Below, one piece after another: positions 53,936 to 62,322 of a DNA stretch of 64,000 nucleotides. Under the pieces are notes generated by a model, which ran no database searches, was not told the origin of the DNA, and worked only from the letters and a program-made list of their open reading frames with translations. The stretch comes from Scopulibacillus_A cellulosilyticus (GTDB lineage Bacteria > Bacillota > Bacilli > Bacillales > Sporolactobacillaceae). Made by a program: the position numbers and the translations under genes. Each line of letters opens with the position of its first letter. Position 1 is the stretch's first letter. Location: NCBI RefSeq assembly GCF_042665295.1, contig NZ_JBHTCO010000007.1, positions 1 through 64,000 on the forward strand, given 5' to 3'.

Positions 53936-55249
53936 ATTAGATTTTTAGCGTTTACTTCTTTCATAATCTCTATTATTTTAATCCCGTATGATCGGTTACC
54001 TTATTTTAACTTTTCAATTTATAGGCCAATTAGTATGTTTACGTTCTTTTTAACATTTTGCATAATTTTATTATTAAGTATCAAATTAAAGAGAAGTGAC
54101 ATTTTTTTGATATTATTTGCTTTTTATAGTAGTTTACATTCACTTTTTACTGTATTCCAAAACGGTGAAGTTGCTAATACTATTGCACATGTAGCAACTC
54201 TTGTAATAGGTTTATGTGTATATTTTAGTTCGACATATTATGGTGAGCTATTTCAGGAACTGAAATATTACCGAACTTTTTTAATATCTCTAATCCTTGC
54301 CTTTGTACCTTTAATTATTTTAGGAGATTTACAGTTAATTAATCAATTTTCGGGAAAGTTAAGTTTTGTTAATAATATTACAAGTTTCTTTGCTCAGAAT
54401 GTATATGATAAGAGAATTCAAGGAGTTTCTGGAGAGCCCTCTTGGGCAATGCTTCATATACTAACGGGGTTAGTACTTTTTTTGTTTTTTTTACGGGGAA
54501 AAAAGAGTCTTTTTATTTTAACAGTAATTATAAATTTAATTATTTTGTTTGTGTGTTCCTTTTCATTCTATGGATATTTAGTGCTAGGATTTTCGTTAAT
54601 TTTATATATGATATTTACAAAAAAAGTTAAGAATCTTTTTTTGGGTGTATTAATATTATTAGTCTTGTTTATTGGATTAAAACTAATTTTATTAGATAGT
54701 GGAATTAGTAACTATTCAATAAATCGCTTTTCAAAACTATCAAATATTACATCATTTAAAGATGTTCTATTTTTAGACGGGTCTTTTTTTGTAAGAATTA
54801 CATTCCCATTAATAGGTTTTATCGAGTTTATTAGACATCCGATATTTGGATTAGGAGGAGGAAACTCTTATTTGGAGTTTAAGCAAATTTTACTCTCATA
54901 TTTTCCAGAAGGTATAAAGTATCCTGAGGTTTACTTTAATGCTTTTATAAATAATAAGGTTTTTACACCTAGGAATCTCTTTTCGAAGATATTAGCTGAA
55001 GAAGGTATTATTGGGATTACTTTATTCCTTGGATTCCTAATAACTTTTTATAAAAAATTTTGTAAAGGTAATATTAGTGTGTTTACCTTTTTTCTTGTAA
55101 TAGCCATATTTTTGAACTTTGATTCTTATGCAACTATAGATTGCTGGCTTTTACTTGGCTTAATTAAAAGTGGTTTTTTTGACAGGGGGCTAAACGTTGA
55201 AAGAAAAAATTCTATTTATCAGCACAATTTTCCCGTATCCAACGGATAA
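53936..55249 (+). CDS. Wzy-like O-antigen/capsule polymerase, apparent ATT start
   Basis: Polytopic membrane protein with 10 or more hydrophobic segments, the pattern of Wzy polymerases. The first ATG in frame is at 54035, but the frame is open from the flippase stop at 53932, and those 33 codons encode typical polymerase N-terminal sequence: a first membrane segment FLAFTSFIISIILIP then YDRLPYFNFSIYRPIS. The only start-like codon there is ATT 53936, which would give 437 residues, translated by coupling. Its 3' end overlaps the next gene by 53 bases. Confidence 0.8.
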   Translation: MRFLAFTSFIISIILIPYDRLPYFNFSIYRPISMFTFFLTFCIILLLSIKLKRSDIFLILFAFYSSLHSLFTVFQNGEVANTIAHVATLVIGLCVYFSSTYYGELFQELKYYRTFLISLILAFVPLIILGDLQLINQFSGKLSFVNNITSFFAQNVYDKRIQGVSGEPSWAMLHILTGLVLFLFFLRGKKSLFILTVIINLIILFVCSFSFYGYLVLGFSLILYMIFTKKVKNLFLGVLILLVLFIGLKLILLDSGISNYSINRFSKLSNITSFKDVLFLDGSFFVRITFPLIGFIEFIRHPIFGLGGGNSYLEFKQILLSYFPEGIKYPEVYFNAFINNKVFTPRNLFSKILAEEGIIGITLFLGFLITFYKKFCKGNISVFTFFLVIAIFLNFDSYATIDCWLLLGLIKSGFFDRGLNVERKNSIYQHNFPVSNG

Positions 55250-56453
55250 CGGAAAAAAAGTTGTTTTAGGTGGGTTATTAGAATATCTTATAAACAATTA
55301 TAATGTATCTTATGTTGTAATTGACTCGAGTGAATTTATTCAATACAAAGACATTAATATGTATAGCATAGAGAAACCAAGCAATTTAAATAAGCTCTAT
55401 AATCTATTTTACTTTACTGTTTTAAAAAGAAAAAAAACTATTCAAGAATCAATGTTATATTCAAAAAGAATACTAAAAGAATTAAATCGAATTATAAAAA
55501 GTATAAGACCTGATACAATTATCTTTGATACATTAAGAACTGGTCAATACAAGTTGGAATTGGAAATTGATTTTAATATAAAAAATATTTTATATTTAGA
55601 TGATTTATTTTCTATAAGATATGAAAAAATGCTAGAAGTAATGGATCAAAAGAATGTTGAACTAGAGGCAATTGGGAATTTCAAACGATTTATACCACCT
55701 CTTTTTCATTCTATTTTAAAAGTAGATTTCGTACAAAGAAAGGCTTTAAGTATGGAGAGGAAATTAATAACTAAAAGGGAAAACAACCTTGTGAATTATT
55801 TCAATTCAAATTTGTTAATAAATCCGGATGAAGTGAAACTACTAAAAAAACGTAGTAGGAGAGATAACATTTATGAAATAAAGCCAAATTTAAGAAAGGT
55901 CCAAACAATATGTAGGGAATTTAATGGTGATCCAAAGTTTTTATTTTTAGGTTCACTAAATATTCCACATAATAAAGTATCGCTACTGTACTTTTTAAAT
56001 TCACAATTAGAAAAGATACTAAAAATAATACCAGACTTTAAGTTAGTTATAATAGGGAAACATCCAAGTGAGGAACTGATAGACCTTTCCGAAAAATATA
56101 ATCAAAACATAGAGATTAAGGGCTTTGTCGAAAACTTGGGAGAGGTGTTTCATGATGCATGTGCACTTTTAATACCCTTACTATTTGGCAGTGGTGTCAA
56201 ACTTAAAACTATTGAGGCTTTGAATTTTGGCATTCCTATTATTTCCACTTCATATGGTACAGAAGGTATAAACTTGAAAAATGGAGTTCAGGCAATTATT
56301 GAAGATGATTTAAACAAATATCCCGAATTAATGAAACGATTATGTGATAAATCGCTTAATCAAAAACTCTCTTTAGAATCTAAGGAGTTTTTTAAAAATA
56401 ATTATTCAAGAAATATAATAGAACAACATTATTATGATCTTCTAAATAAATAA
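55197..56453 (+). CDS. GT4 family glycosyltransferase
   Basis: 418 residues from TTG 55197, behind GACAGGGGGC, inside the 3' end of the polymerase gene. N-terminal ILFISTIFPYPTDNGKKVVL and C-terminal FLGSLNIPHNKVSLLYFLNS, IEIKGFVENLGEVFHDACA and GSGVKLKTIEALNFGIPII are GT-B features with the donor-binding Glu. It adds a sugar to the capsule repeat unit in the cytoplasm. Donor and linkage are not predictable. Confidence 0.87.
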   Translation: MKEKILFISTIFPYPTDNGKKVVLGGLLEYLINNYNVSYVVIDSSEFIQYKDINMYSIEKPSNLNKLYNLFYFTVLKRKKTIQESMLYSKRILKELNRIIKSIRPDTIIFDTLRTGQYKLELEIDFNIKNILYLDDLFSIRYEKMLEVMDQKNVELEAIGNFKRFIPPLFHSILKVDFVQRKALSMERKLITKRENNLVNYFNSNLLINPDEVKLLKKRSRRDNIYEIKPNLRKVQTICREFNGDPKFLFLGSLNIPHNKVSLLYFLNSQLEKILKIIPDFKLVIIGKHPSEELIDLSEKYNQNIEIKGFVENLGEVFHDACALLIPLLFGSGVKLKTIEALNFGIPIISTSYGTEGINLKNGVQAIIEDDLNKYPELMKRLCDKSLNQKLSLESKEFFKNNYSRNIIEQHYYDLLNK

Positions 56454-56467
56454 GGAGGGTATGTTAT

Positions 56468-57838
56468 ATGCAACTTATCCTACTTTCAGGAGGCTCAGGA
56501 AAACGCCTTTGGCCTCTTTCAAATGATTCGCGTTCAAAACAGTTCTTAAGGGTGTTAGATGATAATTATGGACAGCTGTCTTCGATGGTTCAGAGAGTAT
56601 GGGGACAGTTATCCTCGTTAAATTTACATAACTCTACAGTTATTGCAACAAGTAAAAGCCAAGTGGATATGATTCAATCACAAATTGGGCAAGATGTTCC
56701 ACTAGTTATAGAACCCGAACGGCGGGATACGTTTCCAGCAATCGCTCTAGCGGCTGTTTATCTTTACTCTATTAAAGGTGTAAGCTTAAATGAAGTGATT
56801 AGTGTGCTTCCAGTTGACCCATATGTTGATAAAAAGTTTTTTAATAGAGTAAAAGACTTGGGGGATGCATTATTAAATACAGATTCTGATTTAGCATTAT
56901 TAGGTGTTAAACCAACTTTCCCTTCATCAAAATACGGCTACATTGTTCCGAAAACTGTAAATAACGATATGATCCAAGTGTGTCATTTTAAGGAAAAACC
57001 AACTGAAGAAAGAGCTAAACAACTAATAAATCAATCTGCACTATGGAATTGTGGTGTATTTTCCTTTAAATTAAATTATATTATTTCAATGTTAGAAGAA
57101 AAGGGTCTACCGATTCAATTTGATGAATTAGTAAAATTGTATGATAAGCTGCCAAAAAATAGCTTTGATTATGAAGTACTTGAAAAAACAAAGAGTATTG
57201 TAGCTTTATCTTATGATGGTTATTGGAAAGACTTGGGGACGTGGAATACACTAACTGAAGAAATGGCAACTTGCCAGATAGGTAAGGGTAAGGTTAGTAA
57301 AGACTCACAAAATACCCATCTAATTAATGAGTTAGATATACCTATAATGGTTTTAGGAGTTAGTAATGTAGTAGTTGCGGCAAGTCCAGATGGTATTCTT
57401 GTTTCTGATAAGAATGCAAGTCCTAGAATAAAAGAGATGTTAAAGGATACTGATCCTAGGCCTATGTATGAAGAAAGACGATGGGGATGGTATCGGGTTC
57501 TTGATTATACAAAATATAAAGAAACTGGTAAAGAAGTGTTAACAAAAAGAATTAAAGTTAAAAAGGGCCAAAACATTAGCTACCAAAAACATGAATTAAG
57601 GCAAGAGGTATGGACTATTGTAAATGGTCAAGGGCAAGCTGTTATAAATGGCGAGTTTAAATCAGTAAACCCTGGTGATGTTTTAACTATAGCGGTTGGT
57701 ACAGAACATGCTATAAAAGCGAATTCTAATCTTGAGTTTATTGAAGTGCAGACTGGTACCCAGTTAATTGAGGAAGATATTTTGAGGATTTGCATGGATT
57801 GGGATGAGATTGAAAGGTATTGTGGAGTGGTTAAGTAA
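56468..57838 (+). CDS. manC: Mannose-1-phosphate guanylyltransferase / mannose-6-phosphate isomerase
   Basis: 456-residue bifunctional ManC-type enzyme. N-terminal LILLSGGSGKRLWPLSNDSR is the GTP-binding pyrophosphorylase motif, and the C-terminal cupin (WGWYRVLDY; GDVLTIAVGTEHAIKA) is the isomerase domain. It makes GDP-mannose, so the polymer probably contains mannose or a derivative. Start ATG 56468 after AAGGAGG. It is the last gene of the capsule operon; no strong terminator follows. Confidence 0.93.
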   Translation: MQLILLSGGSGKRLWPLSNDSRSKQFLRVLDDNYGQLSSMVQRVWGQLSSLNLHNSTVIATSKSQVDMIQSQIGQDVPLVIEPERRDTFPAIALAAVYLYSIKGVSLNEVISVLPVDPYVDKKFFNRVKDLGDALLNTDSDLALLGVKPTFPSSKYGYIVPKTVNNDMIQVCHFKEKPTEERAKQLINQSALWNCGVFSFKLNYIISMLEEKGLPIQFDELVKLYDKLPKNSFDYEVLEKTKSIVALSYDGYWKDLGTWNTLTEEMATCQIGKGKVSKDSQNTHLINELDIPIMVLGVSNVVVAASPDGILVSDKNASPRIKEMLKDTDPRPMYEERRWGWYRVLDYTKYKETGKEVLTKRIKVKKGQNISYQKHELRQEVWTIVNGQGQAVINGEFKSVNPGDVLTIAVGTEHAIKANSNLEFIEVQTGTQLIEEDILRICMDWDEIERYCGVVK

Positions 57839-58179
57839 AAATGGTAAAATAATTGAAATAATTATAATGTGAAACTTTATAGGATTTTTATTAACAAACA
57901 ATTTGGTGAGAAAATTTTGGTTAAATGGGGGTTTAATGGAATAAATATAATATTTTATTATAATTTACTTATTTCCTTCACAATTCTTTCTGAAAAGAAA
58001 GTTTGGTCTGTGATCTCTCGTTTCGATTTGCTATGCTCTATCTAAATTGTTTTATCAATGGCTAATGGCAACCAAGGTGAACATATTATCTGCCGCTTTT
58101 AGCCATTAGTTGATACATGGAACATCAGATATTACTTAAAACTTTTAATTGGCATATGAACAATTACTAGGTGGTTTTT
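57839..58179. other. Gene-free region after the capsule operon
   Basis: 341 AT-rich bases with no gene. CTAATGGC (58062) and GCCATTAG (58102) form an inverted repeat with a 32-base spacer. AGGTGG precedes the next ATG. Confidence 0.4.
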
Positions 58180-58647
58180 ATGAATAATAAAAATGAAGAT
58201 CAAAAGGAATTTGGTATAGGACTTGCTTTAGCCTTTATACTACTGGCAATGTTTATTTATCTAAATCATGATTACTTAGGAAATAAAGACTTATCATATA
58301 TAATTTCTGCTATTTTAATTTCTGTTGGTACAATAGGACTTGGAACTGAATTGGAAAGTGAAAATAAAAAATTTGGATTTGATAATTTGGGAATTGGTTT
58401 AGGGCTTTTAGTAATATGGGCTTTATTACACTATTATTTTCCTTACACTTTGATAAATTGGGTAATTTCATTCTTATTATTCTTTGCTTTTGTTGGTATT
58501 TTTAGTGGTATTGTAAGTTTATTGGTGAAATTGGTTAACACTAGGTCAGGAAAGTCATTAATCTATAAATTACCTGTAATAATTACCCAAATAGGAACTG
58601 CTGTTTTAACTGTATACCAAATAATGAAAAAGTTAAACTTGCTTTAA
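58180..58647 (+). CDS. Hypothetical membrane protein
   Basis: 155 residues from ATG 58180 (AGGTGG at 58169-58174); GTG 58171 is an alternative. Four hydrophobic segments: GIGLALAFILLAMFIYL, YIISAILISVGTIGLG, LGIGLGLLVIWALLHYYF and VISFLLFFAFVGIFSGIVSL. No family was recognised. It lies between the capsule operon and the ATPase/DUF4435 pair but is separated from both by hundreds of bases. Confidence 0.7.
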   Translation: MNNKNEDQKEFGIGLALAFILLAMFIYLNHDYLGNKDLSYIISAILISVGTIGLGTELESENKKFGFDNLGIGLGLLVIWALLHYYFPYTLINWVISFLLFFAFVGIFSGIVSLLVKLVNTRSGKSLIYKLPVIITQIGTAVLTVYQIMKKLNLL

Positions 58648-59294
58648 ATTTTATTTTTAATAACTAATTTTAAAGAAGGCGGATTGTGTATATAGGTCTT
58701 ATTTAATTAAAAGGTCGGCTATTTTCTAGGATATACAATATTAGTTTGCTAATTCTAATTTAAACTAAATCCACAAAGAAAGGGCGGCCCTTTTTTCTGC
58801 CCTATACTCAGTGCTTACCGAAGTCCTGTAATTGGTTTTAGGCAGGGTTGGGGAACTATACCAATTTGGAGTTCCCTAGATGGTATGCTTATTAGCCTAT
58901 TAGAGCAGTATGGTCTATAAGTTGTAATTGAATTTTGCAACGTTTAGTATATTTGGTACTAAAAATACAGTCTAAAAAAAGGAGGCCCGGATAAAGAGTT
59001 AGGAAACTTATAAAGAAGTCTTATCTACCTTGAAAAATCAGTGCTTTCTAAAAGAGCCTAAAATTATTATTAAAGAACATCGTAATCCTTAACGTATTTT
59101 CCAGGCTGTTTCATAAATGGGACACTTAAAACCTTTTCACCTTGAAAATAATTCCTGGTTAAATAGTCCCGTGTCAAATCAATAATTTAGATTTTCAGTA
59201 TAATAACTTTAAAATGGCTTTTGTTTATTTGGAAGGTAAAATCATTAAATCATTTTTACCAGATATTGATTTAATTTAAAATAAGGGGATAACA
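58648..59294. other. Gene-free AT-rich region before the ATPase/DUF4435 pair
   Basis: 647 bases with no credible ORF. AAGGGCGGCCCTT (~58781) is a short perfect palindrome before six T. GGGAACT (58851) / AGTTCCC (58870) and ATACCA (58858) / TGGTAT (58881) are interleaved complementary pairs. The composition and fragments such as TGGGACAC..GTCCCGTGTC suggest decayed insertion DNA, not proven. Confidence 0.4.
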
Positions 59295-60665
59295 ATGAAG
59301 ATTAAAAGTTTATTTATTAAAGGTCTTTATGAAAAAGAATATACTCTACATTTCAATGATGATGTAACTATTTTCTATGGAATTAATGGATGTGGAAAGA
59401 CAACTATATTAAACATTTTATCAAGTATAATATCAGGAAAATTAGAAAGGCTTAACAGATATGTGTTTGAATATTTAGAATTAATCGCTTTCGATTCAAT
59501 TAGGAAAATGCATAAAATTATTATTTCCTCTCAGATCATTAATAAAAATGAAAATTGCTATGAAGTAATTTACGAAGATCATCAATGCATTATACCCCAT
59601 GGTTCTAATTACGAAAGAGAGACTTTTGAGAATGATGTAGTACATGGTAATTTTTATATGCAAGAGAAAATAAAAAAAACAATATATAATGAAGACCTTA
59701 CAAAAGGTAGTATAAATGATATGAAAAGTAAAATAAAGGAAAATTTTTATCATCTTTATTTGCCAATATCAAGGAAAAATATTTCAAGTTTAGAACTATA
59801 TGATGAAAATAGGCGAACTCATAGTCAAAGGAGACACCATTTTGGGCAAATATCTGGAAGTTCATTAGACTCCATTATTAGAAGTGCTGTTTCATTATTA
59901 AGGGATTATATCGCAAAACTTATACAAAAGGAAAATGATATTCTAGAAAGGTTAAAGAAAGATGTTTTAACAAAAACTACTGTTTATAACGATATTAAGA
60001 CGGTAGACTTAAATATTAGAGAAGAAATAAATATAGATGAATTAATAAAAAATAATGAAAATTTAAAATTTGACTTACCAGTAGAAAGCGATTTAAAAAG
60101 GATAGCAAATAAACTTAATACATTAAGAGACTCTTTTAGTATACTTCAAGATGGCCAAATTAGTATAAATAATGCACTTGATTTTGCAAATTATATATCA
60201 GCTACTTCTCAATTAAAAAAACTAAATGAAATTGCACTATTAATTAATAAGGCTAATGAAGAAAGGAAAAAAATTCGAGGTCCAGTTACAAAGATGCTTG
60301 AGGTTATTAATGGCTTCTTTTCAGATGCTGGTAAAGAAGTCTTTATACAAGAATCTACACGAACTATAAAATTTAGAAGAATAGGCAGTGAAAAATCAAA
60401 TCTAGTAGGACATATGTCATCGGGGGAAAAACATATATTAATATTTTTTATTTTTTTGGTCTTAGATTTAGATCAAATTGGTAAAGGAGCTTTAATTATA
60501 GATGAACCTGAGCTTTCACTACATGTTGAGTGGCAAAATAAACTTTTAAGCAACTTAGTTAATCTTATACCGAATGCACAATTAATATTAGCTACTCATT
60601 CACCAGAAATTATTGGAGATCGAATTGATAAGTGTGTAGAAGTACGAGGTGAATACAATGAATAG
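59295..60665 (+). CDS. AAA/ABC-type ATPase of a PARIS-like defence pair
   Basis: 456-residue RecF/OLD-like ATPase from ATG 59295 (AAGGGGA). Walker A GINGCGKTT (~31-39), a long helical middle region, signature HMSSGEKHILIFF (~372), Walker B ALIIDEPELSLHVEWQ (~398) and ATHSPEIIGDR (~432). No nuclease domain is fused. Its 3' end overlaps by eight bases a DUF4435 gene, the architecture of AriA in the phage-defence system PARIS, where the ATPase holds and releases the AriB toxin on sensing a phage anti-restriction protein. That role is inferred from architecture. Confidence 0.82.
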   Translation: MKIKSLFIKGLYEKEYTLHFNDDVTIFYGINGCGKTTILNILSSIISGKLERLNRYVFEYLELIAFDSIRKMHKIIISSQIINKNENCYEVIYEDHQCIIPHGSNYERETFENDVVHGNFYMQEKIKKTIYNEDLTKGSINDMKSKIKENFYHLYLPISRKNISSLELYDENRRTHSQRRHHFGQISGSSLDSIIRSAVSLLRDYIAKLIQKENDILERLKKDVLTKTTVYNDIKTVDLNIREEINIDELIKNNENLKFDLPVESDLKRIANKLNTLRDSFSILQDGQISINNALDFANYISATSQLKKLNEIALLINKANEERKKIRGPVTKMLEVINGFFSDAGKEVFIQESTRTIKFRRIGSEKSNLVGHMSSGEKHILIFFIFLVLDLDQIGKGALIIDEPELSLHVEWQNKLLSNLVNLIPNAQLILATHSPEIIGDRIDKCVEVRGEYNE

Positions 60666-61530
60666 TCTTCCTATCCATAATGATATATCTAAACTCGCTC
60701 TAAGTAAATTATACTCGTCATATAATGATATAACAATATACGTTGAAGATGAAAAAATTGTCCATGCATATTTAAAATTATTTAACGAATTATTTAAAAA
60801 TGAATTAAAAATAAAAAGGGTATTCTCTCTTAAAGGAAAAGGAAATATAATAAGGGCTTTAAAATCATACCGATCAAATCAAATTAGCCTCCCTAGTCCA
60901 TGTTTTTTTATTGTAGACCAAGATTTAGATCCCTTTTTAGAAATCGAGAATCTTGAAGACGAATTATTAATTTATTTAAAGGAATATTGTATTGAAAATT
61001 ATTTAATAGAAGAGGTTGCAGTGCTTCGTGCATTACAATGGAAACTTTGTTTACCGATAGAGGAATTGGGGAACATTGTACAATTTCAAAAGTGGTTAAA
61101 TGAGATCAGTCTTGCTTTTTTACCATTATTTATCGCGTTTATTATTTGTAGAAAGCATAAACTTGGTGAAAACGTTCAATTATCTCCATATAAATTTATT
61201 GAAGATAATGGTTATAAAGTCGACAATAAAAAAGTAGAAAAATATATTAATAAATTAAGACAAAAATATGTTCAAAAAGGGATTGGGTCTATTGAACGAT
61301 TTGAAGATGAATATGAATATATAAATGTATTAATTCAAGAATTGGAAGCACCTTTTTTTAAATGTCTTATATCAGGTAAATATTTATTAGCCAGTTTACT
61401 TAGATATGTAAAAAAAATTAGTAAGAAGTCAATAGATGAAGATTTCTTCTTTGGACATTTAGTCGAAAACTTTGATATAAGTAAATTTCAATTTATAAAA
61501 GATCATATCCTTAAATTAGTTTTTAATTGA
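60658..61530 (+). CDS. DUF4435 / TOPRIM-like protein, AriB-like effector
   Basis: 290 residues from ATG 60658, six bases after GAGGTG; GTG 60649 is an alternative. The TOPRIM-like pattern is visible: Glu in TIYVEDEKIVHAYL (~30), SLKGKGNIIRAL (~59), FFIVDQDLDPF (~85) with the Asp pair, and IENYLIEEVAVLRAL. DUF4435 proteins paired with an AAA ATPase form PARIS; AriB there is a TOPRIM nuclease that attacks host tRNA when released. The overlap with the ATPase gene argues for one complex. A strong terminator follows, so the pair is a complete operon. Confidence 0.8.
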   Translation: MNSLPIHNDISKLALSKLYSSYNDITIYVEDEKIVHAYLKLFNELFKNELKIKRVFSLKGKGNIIRALKSYRSNQISLPSPCFFIVDQDLDPFLEIENLEDELLIYLKEYCIENYLIEEVAVLRALQWKLCLPIEELGNIVQFQKWLNEISLAFLPLFIAFIICRKHKLGENVQLSPYKFIEDNGYKVDNKKVEKYINKLRQKYVQKGIGSIERFEDEYEYINVLIQELEAPFFKCLISGKYLLASLLRYVKKISKKSIDEDFFFGHLVENFDISKFQFIKDHILKLVFN

Positions 61531-61579
61531 ACCAATTCCATAATTCTATAGGTTAAAAGGATAGAGGATCGCAGAACTT

Positions 61580-61633
61580 AACTACTTCCTAATTGTTAGA
61601 CACAACTAGCAATTAGAGGAGTAGTTTTTTTAA
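61580..61633 (+). terminator. Terminator after the DUF4435 gene
   Basis: ACTACTTCCTAATTG / CAATTAGAGGAGTAGT long stem with one mismatch, followed by seven or eight T. Confidence 0.9.
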
Positions 61634-62322
61634 AGGGGAAGACTAGTAAGCGGCAAATAGTGGGATTTCAAGTATACTTTATTCATTACCATTAGGACGT
61701 AAACAACCCCGAGAGAACTTAAAAATAGGCAGAATTACTAAAAAGAAAGTAGGGTTATATTATGTGGACAAAGCCCGTAAACATTATATTTTCGGGCTTA
61801 GACACGGTTGCTATACCAAATTTGTATCTAAACTGATTACGGCCACGGAAATGTACCAGCGATGACATATTTATTACCAATCCCCGCCATTAAATTTAGC
61901 ATCGAATGACAGTCTTTTTACCAGTCTTCATTCAGAACGCTATACTTTTATGAATAGAGCCAGAGCCACAGTGCAGCTGCTTGCCATTGACTATAACGCC
62001 CGATTCTTTGCAGACGCTGGAAGGGGAAGGGGCCCCGCCAGCGAATGCTTAGAATCAATTTGTCCGTGTTATCGTGTTTGAGCATGTGTGCCTCTTAGGC
62101 ATTATTTATGCCACACCTACGATAGTTCCACAACACGGACAAAAGTTAGGTCAATGGTGGCAGACTACCGAATTTGCACTGCTTTGGGCAAAGTAGAGTA
62201 GCCCATTTACTGTGTGGTAAAGTGGGTGGCGTCACTTGGTAAATTGTTTGTCAAACACTGGTACAAATGATGGCAAAGGTGGTAAAAAACGCTGGCCGTA
62301 ATCATCTAAACTACCTTGTCGT
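61634..62322. other. Gene-free debris region
   Basis: 689 bases of more mixed composition with short broken frames only. AAGCCCG / CGGGCTT arms occur near 61768-61799 and a large nested hairpin at 62061-62143. Parts look like remains of a mobile element, but no transposase motif was identified. Confidence 0.45.
62061..62143. repeat. Long nested inverted repeat
   Basis: TTGTCCGTGTT (62061-62071) and AACACGGACAA (62133-62143) are perfect 11-base complements. Inside them ATCGT/ACGAT, GTGTG/CACAC and GGCAT/ATGCC pair in nested order, giving an extended cruciform or RNA hairpin. Confidence 0.75.

Noticed and set aside
58851..58886. Interleaved GGGAACT/AGTTCCC and ATACCA/TGGTAT pairs resembling a pseudoknot
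   Set aside because: Loop lengths of zero and four bases make both stems together sterically unlikely; probably chance in AT-rich DNA.
62061..62150. Integron attC site
   Set aside because: A GTTAGGT follows the hairpin, but the matching RYYYAAC on the left side is missing and no integrase or cassette array is present.
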